From Cheiracanthium punctorium (Eukaryota > Arthropoda > Arachnida > Araneae > Cheiracanthiidae), in the NCBI GenBank assembly GCA_038373885.1, contig JAWZYV010013534.1, positions 1 through 64,000 of the forward strand: 64,000 bases of DNA. Direction: 5' to 3'. The translations under genes were made by a program, and so were the position numbers. Numbering within the stretch: the first letter of the stretch is position 1; every line of letters begins with the position of its first letter. Below, in pieces: positions 12,230 to 23,054 of the stretch. The notes beneath the pieces were generated by a model. That model ran no database searches, was not told the origin of the DNA, and was given only the letters and a program-made list of their open reading frames with translations.

Positions 12230-12361
12230 AAAAGGGTCTCTAGATCTGTGGCACGCTATGAACGTTTCGATCGTCCGCCATCTTGCTGGTAGTTAAGTCG
12301 AGTGATGGCAACGGCTGCCCTTTTTTCAGCATTGGGAAAGGGTTGCGCCTCAAAGGGTTAA
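12230..12361 (+). mobile_element. TTAA foldback MITE, copy 3, right-hand fragment
   Basis: Second hairpin arm (TCTAGATCTGTGGCACG to CAGCATTGGG) plus the right terminus GCGCCTCAAAGGG and TTAA (12358-12361). The left part is missing. It abuts a copy of the 6831-type dispersed repeat. Confidence 0.8.
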
Positions 12362-12972
12362 ACAAAGCAACAAAAAATAAATTTGTCCATAAACATTCCG
12401 AATTATAAAAACAGTTTAAAAAAAGTTACACAAACGCTGCAACGTGTTGTTCCAAGTCAACTCGGTTAGCGCAGAAAGAGGTTCACCTAGTAATAACGCG
12501 AGCAGTGTACGGTCGCAACAACATGCACGCAATACATTCGAATCCTAATAAAAATAGAAAACTGTAAAACACAGAGACCTTGAAAGCCTGCTACGATCCT
12601 AAATGACAACTTCTCTATACTTACAGGATATGTCGCGTGCTGCAAATTATTAATATGCTTTCGCCATAATAAGCACTGCTCTTTAATTGCAAAAGTTATG
12701 CTCAAGCGATCATATAAAATAAATGAAGACATCCTCTGTTTGTTTTTTGGAATAAAACGTTCTTTTATGGACATTTCTGTGACGAAAGGCCGGCGATTTC
12801 CATAACTTTCATTTGATATTGATTACCGATTTCCCATATTACTGTTCATCTTTGTTGATGAACAAGGAAAGCAAGAAATTTTTATGTTAGAACAGTTTTG
12901 AAATATGGAAATGATTTGAAATTATAGCCTAATGGTTAGTGGAAAACTTTTGTGGTATAATCATATAAAGAT
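12362..12972. other. No recognisable feature
   Basis: Short open frames only, up to the target duplication of the non-LTR element. Confidence 0.5.
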
Positions 12973-12984
12973 CAATGAAATTGA

Positions 12985-13578
12985 CCCCTCAGGGGGAAGA
13001 CCTACTTTAGGTCTTTACGGGTGTCGCAATCCCGGGGCCCCAGCGATCTTTCGCTTTTCTTTGTTCTACCCTCCTCTCCTCTTAGCTGTATCCTTCCTTT
13101 TCCCCCTCAGTGTAGTTTCCTCTGTGGAGGTGAGGGCCCCCCTTTAGAAGCTGCGGCCGCCCTGTGCCGTCAGCTTCTATTGGCGGAAAACTACCCACGT
13201 GTTTGCCGTGCGTGGAGACCCGTGTCCCCGGAAAAGGGGATCCTGGTAATTGAGGGGTGTTCCCGTAAAGGAAATCATCATTACGGAATTTCCATAGACA
13301 CGGGAGAAACCTCAACACATTGCTTTGGCCTCGGCTTCGGGTAAACGGGAGGTATACAGCGTTCCCCTGTGTATCAATCGGCTGGTGGTACTGATTTCGA
13401 TCAACTGCTAGGGATCAAGCAATCGGACATCTACTGGGCACGTCGTTAAGGGTGGATGCTGCCTAAGGGATGTACTGTGCGCGTATAGACCCGACTAGCA
13501 CTGGTGTGCAACCGCACACCCCCTTGTTGGGCTCCGTGGTGGGTGGTGCGGTCGGGTCCGAACCTCAATTTCCCCAAC
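12985..13578 (+). promoter_or_regulatory. 5' UTR / probable internal promoter of the non-LTR element
   Basis: The leader lies between the target duplication and the likely ORF1 start. It opens with a short perfect inverted repeat (CCCCTCAGGGG) and is notably GC-richer than its surroundings. Elements of this group carry an internal promoter in the 5' UTR. No specific promoter motif is proven here. Confidence 0.5.
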
Positions 13579-14796
13579 ATGGCTTTACAAAATTCTTTGT
13601 CTCACGTCAATGCTCCGCAGTCTACTCCCACTGAAAATACTGATGCACAACTTCTAAATATGAATGCTCGATTCTTCATCATCCACTATGTTGAAGGTAA
13701 CTTTGCTGAAACATCACCATTCTTAATACACAAATGTATCACTGACAATGTAGGAGAAGTCAAAAAAGTTAAAAAATTAAGATCTGGAGACCTGTTAGTT
13801 GAAGTATCAAGCAATAGACAAGCATCCAAAATAATGAGGATTAAAAACTTTGGCCTAAAACCTGTCACAGTAACACCCCATACATCCTTAAACATCTCAC
13901 GTGGAGTCGTATCTGAACCTGAACTTTTGCACTGCTCTGAAGCTGAACTATTAGAAAACCTAAGTGATGAAAAAGTATGTGCTGTGCGTCGAATCACTAT
14001 CCGACGCAATAATCAACTAATCCCCACCAAACATATTATTTTAACTTTCCAGTCTCCCACAATTCCATCCCATATCAAAGCCGGCTATCTATTATGCCCC
14101 GTTAGACCATATATACCAAATCCCATTCGCTGCTTCCAGTGTCAAAAGTTCGGCCATACTAAAACCTCCTGTCGTGGGTCACCGGCCTGCGCCCGCTGCG
14201 GTGCCTCCGGCCATGACAGTGAAACCTGCTCTGCAGCTGCAAAATGTATAAACTGTGCACAGGAACATCCGTCATACTCCAAGTCATGCCCAAAATGGGC
14301 TTTCGAAAAAGAAATCCAGTCCCTGCGTGCCACTCAAAGACTCTCCTATCCAGAAGCCCGTAAAATAATAGAAAGCCGTACCCCTAAACCTGGTCTGTCC
14401 TATGCAGCCGCAACAAAATCTACTAAATCAATAGCCACTCAGACTGACCCTGTCATTCATCCTTCCTCTTCCAAGACATCAACAAGTAAACAATCAGTCC
14501 ATAAACAAAACAGTTCCGCCACTGCACCAGAGAAAACTAAGAAAAAATCTCACAGCAATAGCTCTACCCAAGTCAGACCAACAATCAGTAAAGCAGCAAC
14601 CTACAAATTAAAACACAACCGTTTCAGCACAAGGAAAATACCTCCTCAACCACATATAGATGACTCAATCTTAAAATTATCACCCTCGGAATCAGAAATA
14701 TCGGATGAAGAATCGATGGAACATGAAGACATTGAGCCACCTAATAACCCTAAAGGGATTACCACGACAACGCACAATGCCCCTAACATAACATAG
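13504..14796 (+). CDS. ORF1 protein of non-LTR retrotransposon (Gag-like, CCHC knuckles)
   Basis: The 430-codon frame encodes the nucleic-acid-binding protein expected to package element RNA and act as chaperone during retrotransposition. Residues from about 50 to 200 form the conserved ORF1 core. From about residue 210 come three cysteine-histidine knuckles: CFQCQKFGHTKTSC, CARCGASGHDSETC and CINCAQEHPSYSKSC. The C-terminal third is Ser/Thr/Lys-rich and ends in an acidic stretch, probably disordered. The first ATG gives an N-terminus rich in Cys, Pro and Trp encoded by leader-like GC-rich sequence. The ATG at 13579 (MALQNSLSHVN, residue 26) is the likelier start. The stop TAG (14794-14796) is two bases before the ORF2 ATG, in a different frame, which suggests reinitiation-type coupling. 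There are no internal stops. Confidence 0.9.
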   Translation: MCNRTPPCWAPWWVVRSGPNLNFPNMALQNSLSHVNAPQSTPTENTDAQLLNMNARFFIIHYVEGNFAETSPFLIHKCITDNVGEVKKVKKLRSGDLLVEVSSNRQASKIMRIKNFGLKPVTVTPHTSLNISRGVVSEPELLHCSEAELLENLSDEKVCAVRRITIRRNNQLIPTKHIILTFQSPTIPSHIKAGYLLCPVRPYIPNPIRCFQCQKFGHTKTSCRGSPACARCGASGHDSETCSAAAKCINCAQEHPSYSKSCPKWAFEKEIQSLRATQRLSYPEARKIIESRTPKPGLSYAAATKSTKSIATQTDPVIHPSSSKTSTSKQSVHKQNSSATAPEKTKKKSHSNSSTQVRPTISKAATYKLKHNRFSTRKIPPQPHIDDSILKLSPSESEISDEESMEHEDIEPPNNPKGITTTTHNAPNIT

Positions 14797-14798
14797 TT

Positions 14799-17700
14799 AT
14801 GGCATTGTTGCTGTCATGGAACTGCCACGGTTTTCAGAACAAAAACGACGACCTCAAAACACTTATTTACAATCACAATCCCGCCTGTCTCGCCCTTCAG
14901 GAAACATACCTCAAACCCAATAAGCACACTCAAATTCACAATTATACTGTCCTTAGAAAGGATTATGTGCTAGGGGAAAGGGCCTCCGGCGGAGTTGCCC
15001 TCCTAATAAATAATCACTATCCCTATTGTACTCTCAATCTCAACACACCTTTACAGGCTGTCGCCATTAGAATCCACCTCAAACATCTCACTACAATCTG
15101 CAGTATATATCTTCCTCCTAATGAAACAATCAGTCGAACTTTACTCAATAACCTTGTCCAGCAACTTCCTACCCCTTTCATACTCCTAGGGGACATGAAT
15201 GCCCACAGTCCCCTGTGGGGCAGCAAAGACACCAACAATAGAGGTCAACAAATAGAACAAATCCTAACCGACTTCTCACTGTGTGTTATGAATAATGGTG
15301 ACAGTACTTACTTCCATCTTCCCACAAAATCATTTCATGCAATAGACCTTGCTATCTGTTCTCCTCCAATCCTCCCACTGTATAATTTCTCTGTTTCTGG
15401 AGATTTACATAATAGTGACCACTTTCCGATCATTCTCTCTCCTTTGTATATGAATCCAAACCAAACTTCAACAATACCCAGATACATTCACGACAAGGCA
15501 GACTGGCAGACCTTTACTTCACTATCAACAATATCCCAAAATATCATAGAAGGCACTATTGATGAGGTCGTTAATAAAGTCACGTCCACTATCATTAAGG
15601 CAGCAGATAATAGTATACCGAAATCGGGCACAAGCTGTCGCAGAAATAAAAAACCGTGGTGGAACGCTGCGTGCACCCTAGCCAAAAAGCAGCAGCAGAA
15701 AGCCTGGGGTACCTTCCGCCGGTATCCCACAACTGAAAACCTTATCATTTTTAAAAAAGCAAAAGCAGTCGCCCGCAGGGTGAGGCGGCAATCTCAAAAG
15801 GAATCATGGATGCAATATGTCTCCAGCATTACTACATCAATCTCTAGTAAGGAGCTATGGACCAAAACAAAAAGAGCTGTGGGAATATACAACAACCCTA
15901 CCATACCCTGCCTATCCATCAATAACAAAATCATCTCTGATATTACAGACATTGCAAATACCATCGGCGAAACATTGGCTCTATCCTCTTGTAGTACCTC
16001 TTACTCAAATACCTTTAATACCCATAAACTGCAATCTGAGCGGCAAAAACTAAACTTTAAATCTTCTTCGCAATACTCTTATAATAGTATCTTTACAATC
16101 CATGAACTCACCAATCAACTCAGACAGTTACCGAACACTTCTCCTGGTCCCGATGGTATCACATATGAAATGCTAAAACACCTTTCTCACGTTTCCCTTG
16201 CAAATCTACTACAGCTGTTTAATAGAATCTGGAACGAACACACCTTTCCTTCCTCCTGGAGAAATGCCATAGTCATACCCTTTCCAAAGCCCGGAAAAGA
16301 CACCTCAAATCCTAATAACTACAGACCCATAGCCCTTACCAGTTGCCTTTGCAAACTGCTGGAGAAAATGATCAATGCACGCTTAGTTTACGTTTTAGAA
16401 ACAGAGGGCCATATACACCCTTACCAAAGTGGCTTCCGCAGGGGCAGATCAACTATTGACAACATACTATATCTAGAAACTCAAATTCGTAACGCTTTCT
16501 TAAGAAGAAACCACTTAATCTCTATTTTCTTTGACATAGAAAAGGCATACGACAAGACCTGGAGATACGGTATTCTCCGGGATCTCTACAATCTAGGCTT
16601 CCGTGGCAACCTTCCAATATTTATCCAGAACTTCCTTTCACTTCGAAATTTCAGAGTACAAATAAACGGCATTCAATCAAATAGTTTCGTTCAAGAAGAG
16701 GGCGTCCCTCAGGGCTCTGTCTTAAGTGTTACCCTCTTTTCAATAAAAATCAATAATATACTGAATCAATTACCTCCATCTGTTCACGGAAGCCTATATG
16801 TCGATGACCTTCAAATTTCTTGTCAGGGAAAGGACATGCGTTACATTGAGCGTCAGCTCCAGAACACCATCAATCGCATCCTAAAATGGTGTACCACAAA
16901 TGGATTTAACATTTCTGCGGAAAAGACTGTCAGTACGCACTTCTGTCGTTTACGAGGGATCCATCCTGATCCTGAGCTCTATGTGGGCAGCTCAAAAATA
17001 GAAATACGTGACTGCGCTAAGTTTTTAGGGGTATATTTTGACAGAAAATTGACCTTTGCTAACCATATCTCCCATATCCGCAACAAATGTGAAAAGGACC
17101 TAAATATCCTAAAGGTATTAACTAACACTTCTTGGGGAGCGGAGCGTGACGCCCTGTTGCGGATCTACCGTGCAGCAATTCGATCCAAAATAGATTACGC
17201 CTGTGGAGTGTATGGATCTGCATGTAGGTCAGCCCTAAAAAAACTTGACACAGTGCATCATACTGCACTACGCCTCTGTTCTGGAGCTTTTAGAACATCA
17301 CCCATACAAAGTCTCTATATCACTTGTCATGAGCCATCTCTCATCCACATCCGTCACAAATTATCATTAAACAATTATTTTCGCATCCTGTCTCATCCCT
17401 CCCACCCTTTGGGGGACGCATTGTCGGACACACATTTGGACCGCCAATATGGAAATCGCCCCTCATGCACTCCTCCCTTTGGTTTAAGGATCCGTAGGAG
17501 TCTAGTTGGTACACAACTGGAGAATGTTAAAGTCTCCCCTAATTCTCCTCATGAAACGCCACCATGGACTACACTGCAGACCTCGTACCTCCAACCATTT
17601 AATGGCTTTACTAAACAGGGTACCGACCCAAAAATATATCAACAGTTGTTCTCAGACCACAAAAACACATATAAAAAATATACAGAAATATACACTGACG

Positions 17701-18476
17701 GCTCCAAATCTGGGAATCATGTCGGCTTCGCCTTCGTTGGAAGTAACTATACCTGCAGCTATACTCTCCCTCCGTTCTGTTCAATCTTTACTGCTGAATT
17801 ACTTGCCATACATGAAAGCCTGTTATATATCTCTAAAATGACTACAAAAAGGTATATCATCTACTCCGACTCCCTCAGTGTACTAAACAATCTAAAATCG
17901 GGCTCCCTCACTCATAGCTATATAACCAAAGTGCTACGTCTGCATGAACAACTGACAAATCGTGGATACAATATTCTCTACTGTTGGGTACCCAGTCATA
18001 TTGGGATACTGGGCAACGAGAAGGCGGATAGTTTAGCCAGGCAAGCTACAATCCCCTACACTGGCTATCTCGCATACAATGACATAAAGTCCGGTACCTC
18101 TAGCATAGTAAAAAGCAGTTGGACCAGTAAATGGGATAGTGAAACTGAAAACAAACTGCATTCTATCCGACCTTTCCTCACTCATTGGTCATCCCTTTCA
18201 TATCGAAATCATGATGTCATTCTGACTCGTCTCCGTATTGGTCATACGAGAATCACCCATAAACACCTACTTCTGGGTGAACCTGCCCCAGAATGTTCAC
18301 ATTGTCAATCTCACCTTACCATTCGTCACATTTTAACCTCTTGTACAGCTTTTAATAATTTTTACCAAATATTTTTTAACTGTTCTCATCCCAAACTTGA
18401 CGATATATTGGGTGAAACCCCTCACTGTAATTTATTTTCATTTCTTCGACGTATCAATCTGTTTTACTCAGTGTGA
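14799..18476 (+). CDS. ORF2 protein of non-LTR retrotransposon (endonuclease-RT-RNase H)
   Basis: The uninterrupted 1225-codon frame nicks target DNA and reverse transcribes element RNA at the nick. An endonuclease/exonuclease/phosphatase domain is at residues about 3-215: LLSWNCHGFQN, then LQETYLKP, GDMNAHSPLWGS and a terminal SDHFPIIL. The reverse transcriptase follows at about 420-740: PGPDGITYEML, FFDIEKAYDKTWR near 577, GVPQGSVLSVTLF near 635 and the catalytic YVDD at 667. YVDD is a variant of the commoner F/YADD box. An RNase H domain starts near 965 (EIYTDGSKSGNHVGF), with later carboxylates in TAELLAIHESL, YSDSLSVL and GNEKADSLAR. A CX2CX7HX4C knuckle (CSHCQSHLTIRHILTSC) lies near 1165. 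Length and domain order are typical for a complete element of the I/Jockey group. All catalytic motifs I looked for are present, so activity is plausible but untested. Confidence 0.95.
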   Translation: MALLLSWNCHGFQNKNDDLKTLIYNHNPACLALQETYLKPNKHTQIHNYTVLRKDYVLGERASGGVALLINNHYPYCTLNLNTPLQAVAIRIHLKHLTTICSIYLPPNETISRTLLNNLVQQLPTPFILLGDMNAHSPLWGSKDTNNRGQQIEQILTDFSLCVMNNGDSTYFHLPTKSFHAIDLAICSPPILPLYNFSVSGDLHNSDHFPIILSPLYMNPNQTSTIPRYIHDKADWQTFTSLSTISQNIIEGTIDEVVNKVTSTIIKAADNSIPKSGTSCRRNKKPWWNAACTLAKKQQQKAWGTFRRYPTTENLIIFKKAKAVARRVRRQSQKESWMQYVSSITTSISSKELWTKTKRAVGIYNNPTIPCLSINNKIISDITDIANTIGETLALSSCSTSYSNTFNTHKLQSERQKLNFKSSSQYSYNSIFTIHELTNQLRQLPNTSPGPDGITYEMLKHLSHVSLANLLQLFNRIWNEHTFPSSWRNAIVIPFPKPGKDTSNPNNYRPIALTSCLCKLLEKMINARLVYVLETEGHIHPYQSGFRRGRSTIDNILYLETQIRNAFLRRNHLISIFFDIEKAYDKTWRYGILRDLYNLGFRGNLPIFIQNFLSLRNFRVQINGIQSNSFVQEEGVPQGSVLSVTLFSIKINNILNQLPPSVHGSLYVDDLQISCQGKDMRYIERQLQNTINRILKWCTTNGFNISAEKTVSTHFCRLRGIHPDPELYVGSSKIEIRDCAKFLGVYFDRKLTFANHISHIRNKCEKDLNILKVLTNTSWGAERDALLRIYRAAIRSKIDYACGVYGSACRSALKKLDTVHHTALRLCSGAFRTSPIQSLYITCHEPSLIHIRHKLSLNNYFRILSHPSHPLGDALSDTHLDRQYGNRPSCTPPFGLRIRRSLVGTQLENVKVSPNSPHETPPWTTLQTSYLQPFNGFTKQGTDPKIYQQLFSDHKNTYKKYTEIYTDGSKSGNHVGFAFVGSNYTCSYTLPPFCSIFTAELLAIHESLLYISKMTTKRYIIYSDSLSVLNNLKSGSLTHSYITKVLRLHEQLTNRGYNILYCWVPSHIGILGNEKADSLARQATIPYTGYLAYNDIKSGTSSIVKSSWTSKWDSETENKLHSIRPFLTHWSSLSYRNHDVILTRLRIGHTRITHKHLLLGEPAPECSHCQSHLTIRHILTSCTAFNNFYQIFFNCSHPKLDDILGETPHCNLFSFLRRINLFYSV

Positions 18477-18731
18477 AATATACACCTTTCTCTGACTGGT
18501 ATCTGGATGGGAGCCCCCATCCAGATGTCCTTGGCTTACTTTTATCTACTTTTTACCTTTCTACAGTTTGATTTTATCAGTTTTAGACCTTACGGATTTT
18601 AGCTTTACATGTTTTATACAACAACTTTTACGCAAAAGCGTTATTTTATACTAAATACACATTGTCTGGCGCAGTATGTCCTTTCTGGACCTTGTGCCAT
18701 TAAACAACAACCAACCAACCAACCAACCAAC
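18477..18731 (+). other. 3' UTR and AACC tail of the non-LTR element
   Basis: Noncoding tail after the ORF2 stop. It contains an imperfect inverted repeat around GGATGGGAGCCCCCATCC and ends in about six AACC units. A short-repeat tail instead of poly(A) is known for I-type elements and presumably takes part in priming on the target. Confidence 0.7.
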
Positions 18732-18743
18732 CAATGAAATTGA

Positions 18744-20659
18744 ATATGCTCTCTCTCTGTATATAAGTTGGCTTTATAATAATCTCCACTTATTATATAA
18801 AGAAAGATGTCTGTCTGTTTGTTGACGGTGTTATGGACAAACGGCTACACGTAAAATTACCAACTTTGGTACACAGGAAGTTCTAAACATGAAGCTATGC
18901 ACCTCGAAGCGATTTTTTCAAAATTCGAATTCAAATGTTTTTTTATTTTATGTTTTATGCGATTTTTTGTCTTTTTCCTCACCTAATTCGTAATAACGGC
19001 GGTAATTACGCTTGCAGAAAGACGGCATTTGAATCATCGGATAGAGGAGAAAATGTTCTTTTACAAACAGTTTTTTCTGAATATGTAGCACAATATTCAG
19101 ATTTTTAGGATTTTTTAAAATAAAGATGATATTTGACAAAAAGTTTCGTAAAATAATTTTAAAATTGTCGCTTCTTGAATTCTATCCGTCATAACTTTTT
19201 GATATTTTGGCAAATGATAAAACATTCATTTCGCCCTCTTTAAAAAAAAAAAAAGAAAAAAATTACGAATTTTAATTAACATAATGTTTTGAATTTAACG
19301 CGGTGAGTTTACGCCATTATATATTAATAAATCATGGCACGATAATTTTTATTAAGTTGCCAAAGAAGGGATTAGAAAAAGGTTTTTCCAACCTGCCAAT
19401 AGAGTTTTTAAAGGGGGTACCGGATTTTCAATTCGCAAGTGAGGACCTATGACGTCAATTGCTTTAAGATGCGTAAAAATTACGCCACAATTTGAACGCA
19501 TATATTCCAACTCTTTTTTCGTAACACAAGGAGGCAATGTTTTGATTAAAGCTTACTATAGAAATAAACTAAGAAATTCACGATTATTATTAAAAGTGCT
19601 TTTTTAAATCCGTTGCTTATTTAAAAATTGAAATATTTTAACGCAGCTGAAAATGTTCATCATTTTAAAAATAGCAAAGTTCGTTTTAAAGCGCGATTTA
19701 TTAAAAATTTTCTTTTTACTTTTTTCTTTTTGGCATTTAATTATGACACAGATATATGTTTCCTAATATATGCAAGTTGCGAGTATAGTTTTATTTTAGC
19801 GTTGCATTACGTTCCTCCATAGCGGTCCTAAGCAAAGAAAAAAAAATCAACGTCCTTGTAAGTTTCAATACTATACCGTTTGAAAACTACTGTGCGAAAT
19901 ATTGAGCTACATTATTTCCTTAGATTTTTGATTCCCAAACTGTTTCTCCCTGCGAACCCCTTCTAAAATCCGAACTGAATTGACAAATCCCTTATCTTGT
20001 CGTTTATAATAAATAGTATGTAATTTTTTTCAGCACACAAACTGCTGAAGGGAATCAAACAAATTTAGAATAATATGTCATAAATTGCACTAGGCACTAT
20101 AGCGAACGCAAAATCTGTGCATTTTTAAAAACTTGTAGAAAAAATTTTTAAACATGAGATATCGGAGCAAGATTTTCAGTGTGATTCATTAAAAAAAAAG
20201 AAAAAAAATCTATTTTCAAGAATTATTTGTGAAAATTTCAAAATTAATACAAGTTTATCATATGCTTCAGTGTAGAAACGTGCAAAATGTCAAGTTCCTG
20301 ACATATTTTATCTACATTTATGTACTAAAATCGCATGATTTTTCAAATTGCAATCATAATCTATTTTTATACCAGATGTTTCAATTCCTCTGCCGCAAAA
20401 AAGTCAAAATTCTGCTTTCACAATAGAAAAGAGTCCTTCCGCAACTAAAGAAAGAAAAGAAAGGAAAAATGTGTGTGAGTACGCGTGAAGAATATTATTT
20501 TTAGTATCTTTGCGGAAGGGTTTGAGCATTGAACAGACGGCTCGGGATGTGGCAGAAAAATAACTCAATGGCAACTGGTGCAAGGGAAGTGGGGCCAGTG
20601 ACTGGGGGGTACGCGTGGGTGCAAGCCAACGAACGTTAGCGTTTGACAAGCAGTCACTA
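18744..20659. other. Mostly unrecognised AT-rich stretch
   Basis: A repeat of the GTCTGTCTGTTTGTTGAC type lies at 18800-18930, and a TTCCCAAACTG-type hAT-end relic near 19935. A stretch at about 20110-20370 matches the foldback at 55160-55690. No gene is supported. Confidence 0.4.
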
Positions 20660-20667
20660 AATACAGT

Positions 20668-20829
20668 CAGTGGCGTAGCCAAGGAGGGGGGATAGGGGGT
20701 CACCCCCCATGAGGAATTTTTTACCATACAAAATATATATTCTTCACTCCCTTATCACACACACATATATGTGAGTTGCAGTAGACGTAACCCCCCCCCC
20801 CTCATAAAAAATTTCTGGCTACGCCACTG
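20668..20829. mobile_element. hAT-like MITE with perfect 8-bp duplication
   Basis: Terminal inverted repeats CAGTGGCGTAGCCA and TGGCTACGCCACTG are flanked by AATACAGT at 20660-20667 and 20830-20837. The interior has G-runs and C-runs that can pair. At 162 bp and noncoding, it is a typical hAT MITE. Confidence 0.9.
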
Positions 20830-20875
20830 AATACAGTTAAGGGTCATTCTCAACTGTTAAATTCATGGTCTTCTA

Positions 20876-21430
20876 CAGGGTGTCCCAAAAAAAGGGGTAA
20901 CAGGCTTTAATTATTTATCAGTTATAGGTAATGTAAATTTAAAAAAAAATGTTCAAAATAAGGTCGGAAATAATACACCTTTAATAAAAATTCCTCTCGA
21001 AAATTTTCTAAAAGTTACACTTTTTAAATTTGTATACAACCTCCGTACAAAAAATTTCCTAATTAGTAAAATGTGACCCATACACTAATGAGGTGATGCA
21101 CAAAAATTGAGTATTATATTGTTAAAAGTGTCTTCAGAGGTATGGAGACTAAAAACACAGTTGACTTGACTTAAACCTCTTTTCTGTGGCTGTAGAAAGT
21201 AAAGAATCACGTCAAATAATGCGATAATTAAATGATCGCATTTAAGGGATCGTACAGAAATTACAAAAGAAAATAATTTTTCTAAACTCTAGCAATAAGC
21301 GTTATTTACATTCAAAATTATGTTTAACGCTTGATCATTTTTTTTTTTTAAAGATACTATCTCTGAGACGTTGTTTGATGAAAGGCTGAACTTAACATCA
21401 CTTCATTAGTGTACTGGGCATATTTGACCT
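20876..21430 (+). mobile_element. TA-type DNA element fragment (CAGGGTGTCCCA end)
   Basis: TA (20874-20875) precedes CAGGGTGTCCCAAAAA. The following 550 bp matches 50151-50680 in order (ATGTTCAAAATAAGGT, TACACTTTTTAAA, TTTGTATAC, AATCACGTCA, GAGACGTT). The right end is not found. Probably a decayed Tc1/mariner-like nonautonomous element. Confidence 0.65.
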
Positions 21431-22204
21431 GCAGGAGTTTTTTGGGGATGCCTAATTAAAATTTCCCATTTCTCAAAGTGGCGATATTCTCTAAATACAT
21501 TACTTATTTCTGTTTGTATAGTGTCAAGACTGTTACTAAAAATAAATCTGGCGGAAACTAAGAGGTGAATGTTAGCACTAGCCGTATCAAATAAAAGCCG
21601 AAACAAAATTCAGTCCGCTGCGCATATGAAACTAAAAAATTAAATAAATATTCACATATGTCGGCAACAACGCCGGCAGTATTGTCTGCCACGTGTTAAA
21701 CTATTTTTCGTATCACGGTTTGAGAAGTATCATTTCCTGCCCGAAGGGGTTGGATCTTGGCCAAATAGTCATTTGCCGTGTTGTGTTCTTCTCACAAGGT
21801 AGAGCGGTAAAAAGTTTTTCTGTTGTACTTCCACCTTCCACTCATTACGAATCGCAGCGCAGAATGTAACATTTCAACTCGTGAGTAATCACTCTTGAAA
21901 TTCGAGGAAGGTGTTCAGGAAGTTTTAAAATGTGAGAACACATTTACTAATGCAGCCTAACGCTCACTCAAATTATTCGAGTAATAGCCAATTTTCCTAT
22001 TTTAGTTTTACCAAATTAGTTTTTGGAAGAAACACAACATTAGAAAGAAATATGAGAAGTTACTATTATATATGACATAACTTGCTTTCATGGAGAATAA
22101 TGTTTTAAATGCGAAACTCGCATGGGAAATTTGACTACACTAGAATAATTTTTTGCATGGGTGTACTAATGCGAATAACTCATCCAAAATCTAGAAAACA
22201 CAAT

Positions 22205-22345
22205 TTTTTAACTAAGTCAGGTATGGAGTTTTGGTCGGATTCCTCCAGATGTAACGTGAATACGCGTTAGAACCCCTTAGAAAGTCTCACGAACAAGGCA
22301 CCCCCCATCTTAGGCAGATAGCCCTCATGCAGGTCTCTACAATAT
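22205..22345 (+). mobile_element. SINE fragment, CCAGATGTAACGTGAATACG family
   Basis: The body segment CTCCAGATGTAACGTGAATA, then a CCCCTTAGAAAG-type block, is shared with copies at 44860-45010 (reverse), 47341-47520 and 56505-56700. The tRNA-like head is missing or eroded here. Confidence 0.5.
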
Positions 22346-22429
22346 TTTTTACGAACTAGTGTAATTAAGATGAGTGTAAAATAAATGTTTTGGAGCTAAA
22401 GCAATTATATTTATCAATATTGTCCTTTT

Positions 22430-22667
22430 ATTTGCCAAAAAAAAAAAATGAAATAAAAAATCAAGACAGCGCTTTTGCTAAAACTTATCTTGGTGACGAA
22501 ATGTAAGACCAAAGATTACCTGTTTTCTTTCAGTTGCATGCATTGTTTTCCATAAACTGCTGGAAATGGAAATATATTTTAACTTGCAAGGTGCGTCGTA
22601 TCTGCATATTTAATTTTCGAAATTTATTTTGTGAACCTCCTTTTAAATAACCCACGAGCCGCCACTG
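22430..22667 (-). mobile_element. Truncated hAT-like element, same family as 29187-29967
   Basis: Reverse-orientation match to 29187-29420, ending with CCACGAGCCGCCACTG. Only this terminal portion is present. It matches the other copy closely over about 200 bp. Confidence 0.7.
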
Positions 22668-22690
22668 CTTAATACGCACAAAACAATCTT

Positions 22691-22762
22691 TAACTAAATC
22701 TGTTCAATGATACATTTGCCAACTTCTAACTAAATCTGTTCAATGATACATTTGCCAACTTC
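22691..22762. repeat. 36-bp tandem duplication
   Basis: Two units beginning TAACTAAATCTGTTCAATGA, adjacent and apparently identical. This implies a recent slippage or duplication event. Confidence 0.9.
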
Positions 22763-23054
22763 TCACCACCGAACTGCCATTCTGAAAATTGCTGGCTCTC
22801 TATCTAATCTATCTGAATATGGTTTCATACGATCTGGAATATTACATTGACAGAAAATGGCACGGTTTGAATTGAGGTAGGGCTGATTAAAATGCATGCT
22901 CCAATAATTGGATGATTCGGCTGCCACAGATGGGACTCGCATCGCAGTCACCTCAACTTGGCCGGTCCTCGGTCGAGTAGTTACGATTGCGGTTTTACTA
23001 GCTAAGTGCTGCGAACCCTATACTGCTTATTTTTCAATGAGACTGATTCATTAA

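Larger units (their letters stand above)
12985..18731 (+). mobile_element. Full-length non-LTR retrotransposon (I/Jockey-like, with RNase H)
   Basis: The element is bounded by a perfect duplication CAATGAAATTGA (12973-12984 and 18732-18743). The first bases of the right copy could belong to the tail, so the duplication is 9-12 bp. It has a GC-richer 5' leader beginning CCCCTCAGGGG, two intact ORFs, a 3' UTR from 18477, and a tail of AACC units (18705-18731) instead of poly(A). Two ORFs with ORF1 zinc knuckles and ORF2 endonuclease-RT-RNase H fit the I, R1, LOA or Jockey group of LINEs. The exact clade needs a tree. Intact frames and a full 5' end point to recent insertion. Confidence 0.93.

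Noticed and set aside
20371..20727. 107-codon open frame on the - strand
   Set aside because: It runs through one end of the hAT MITE at 20668 and has no recognisable domain.
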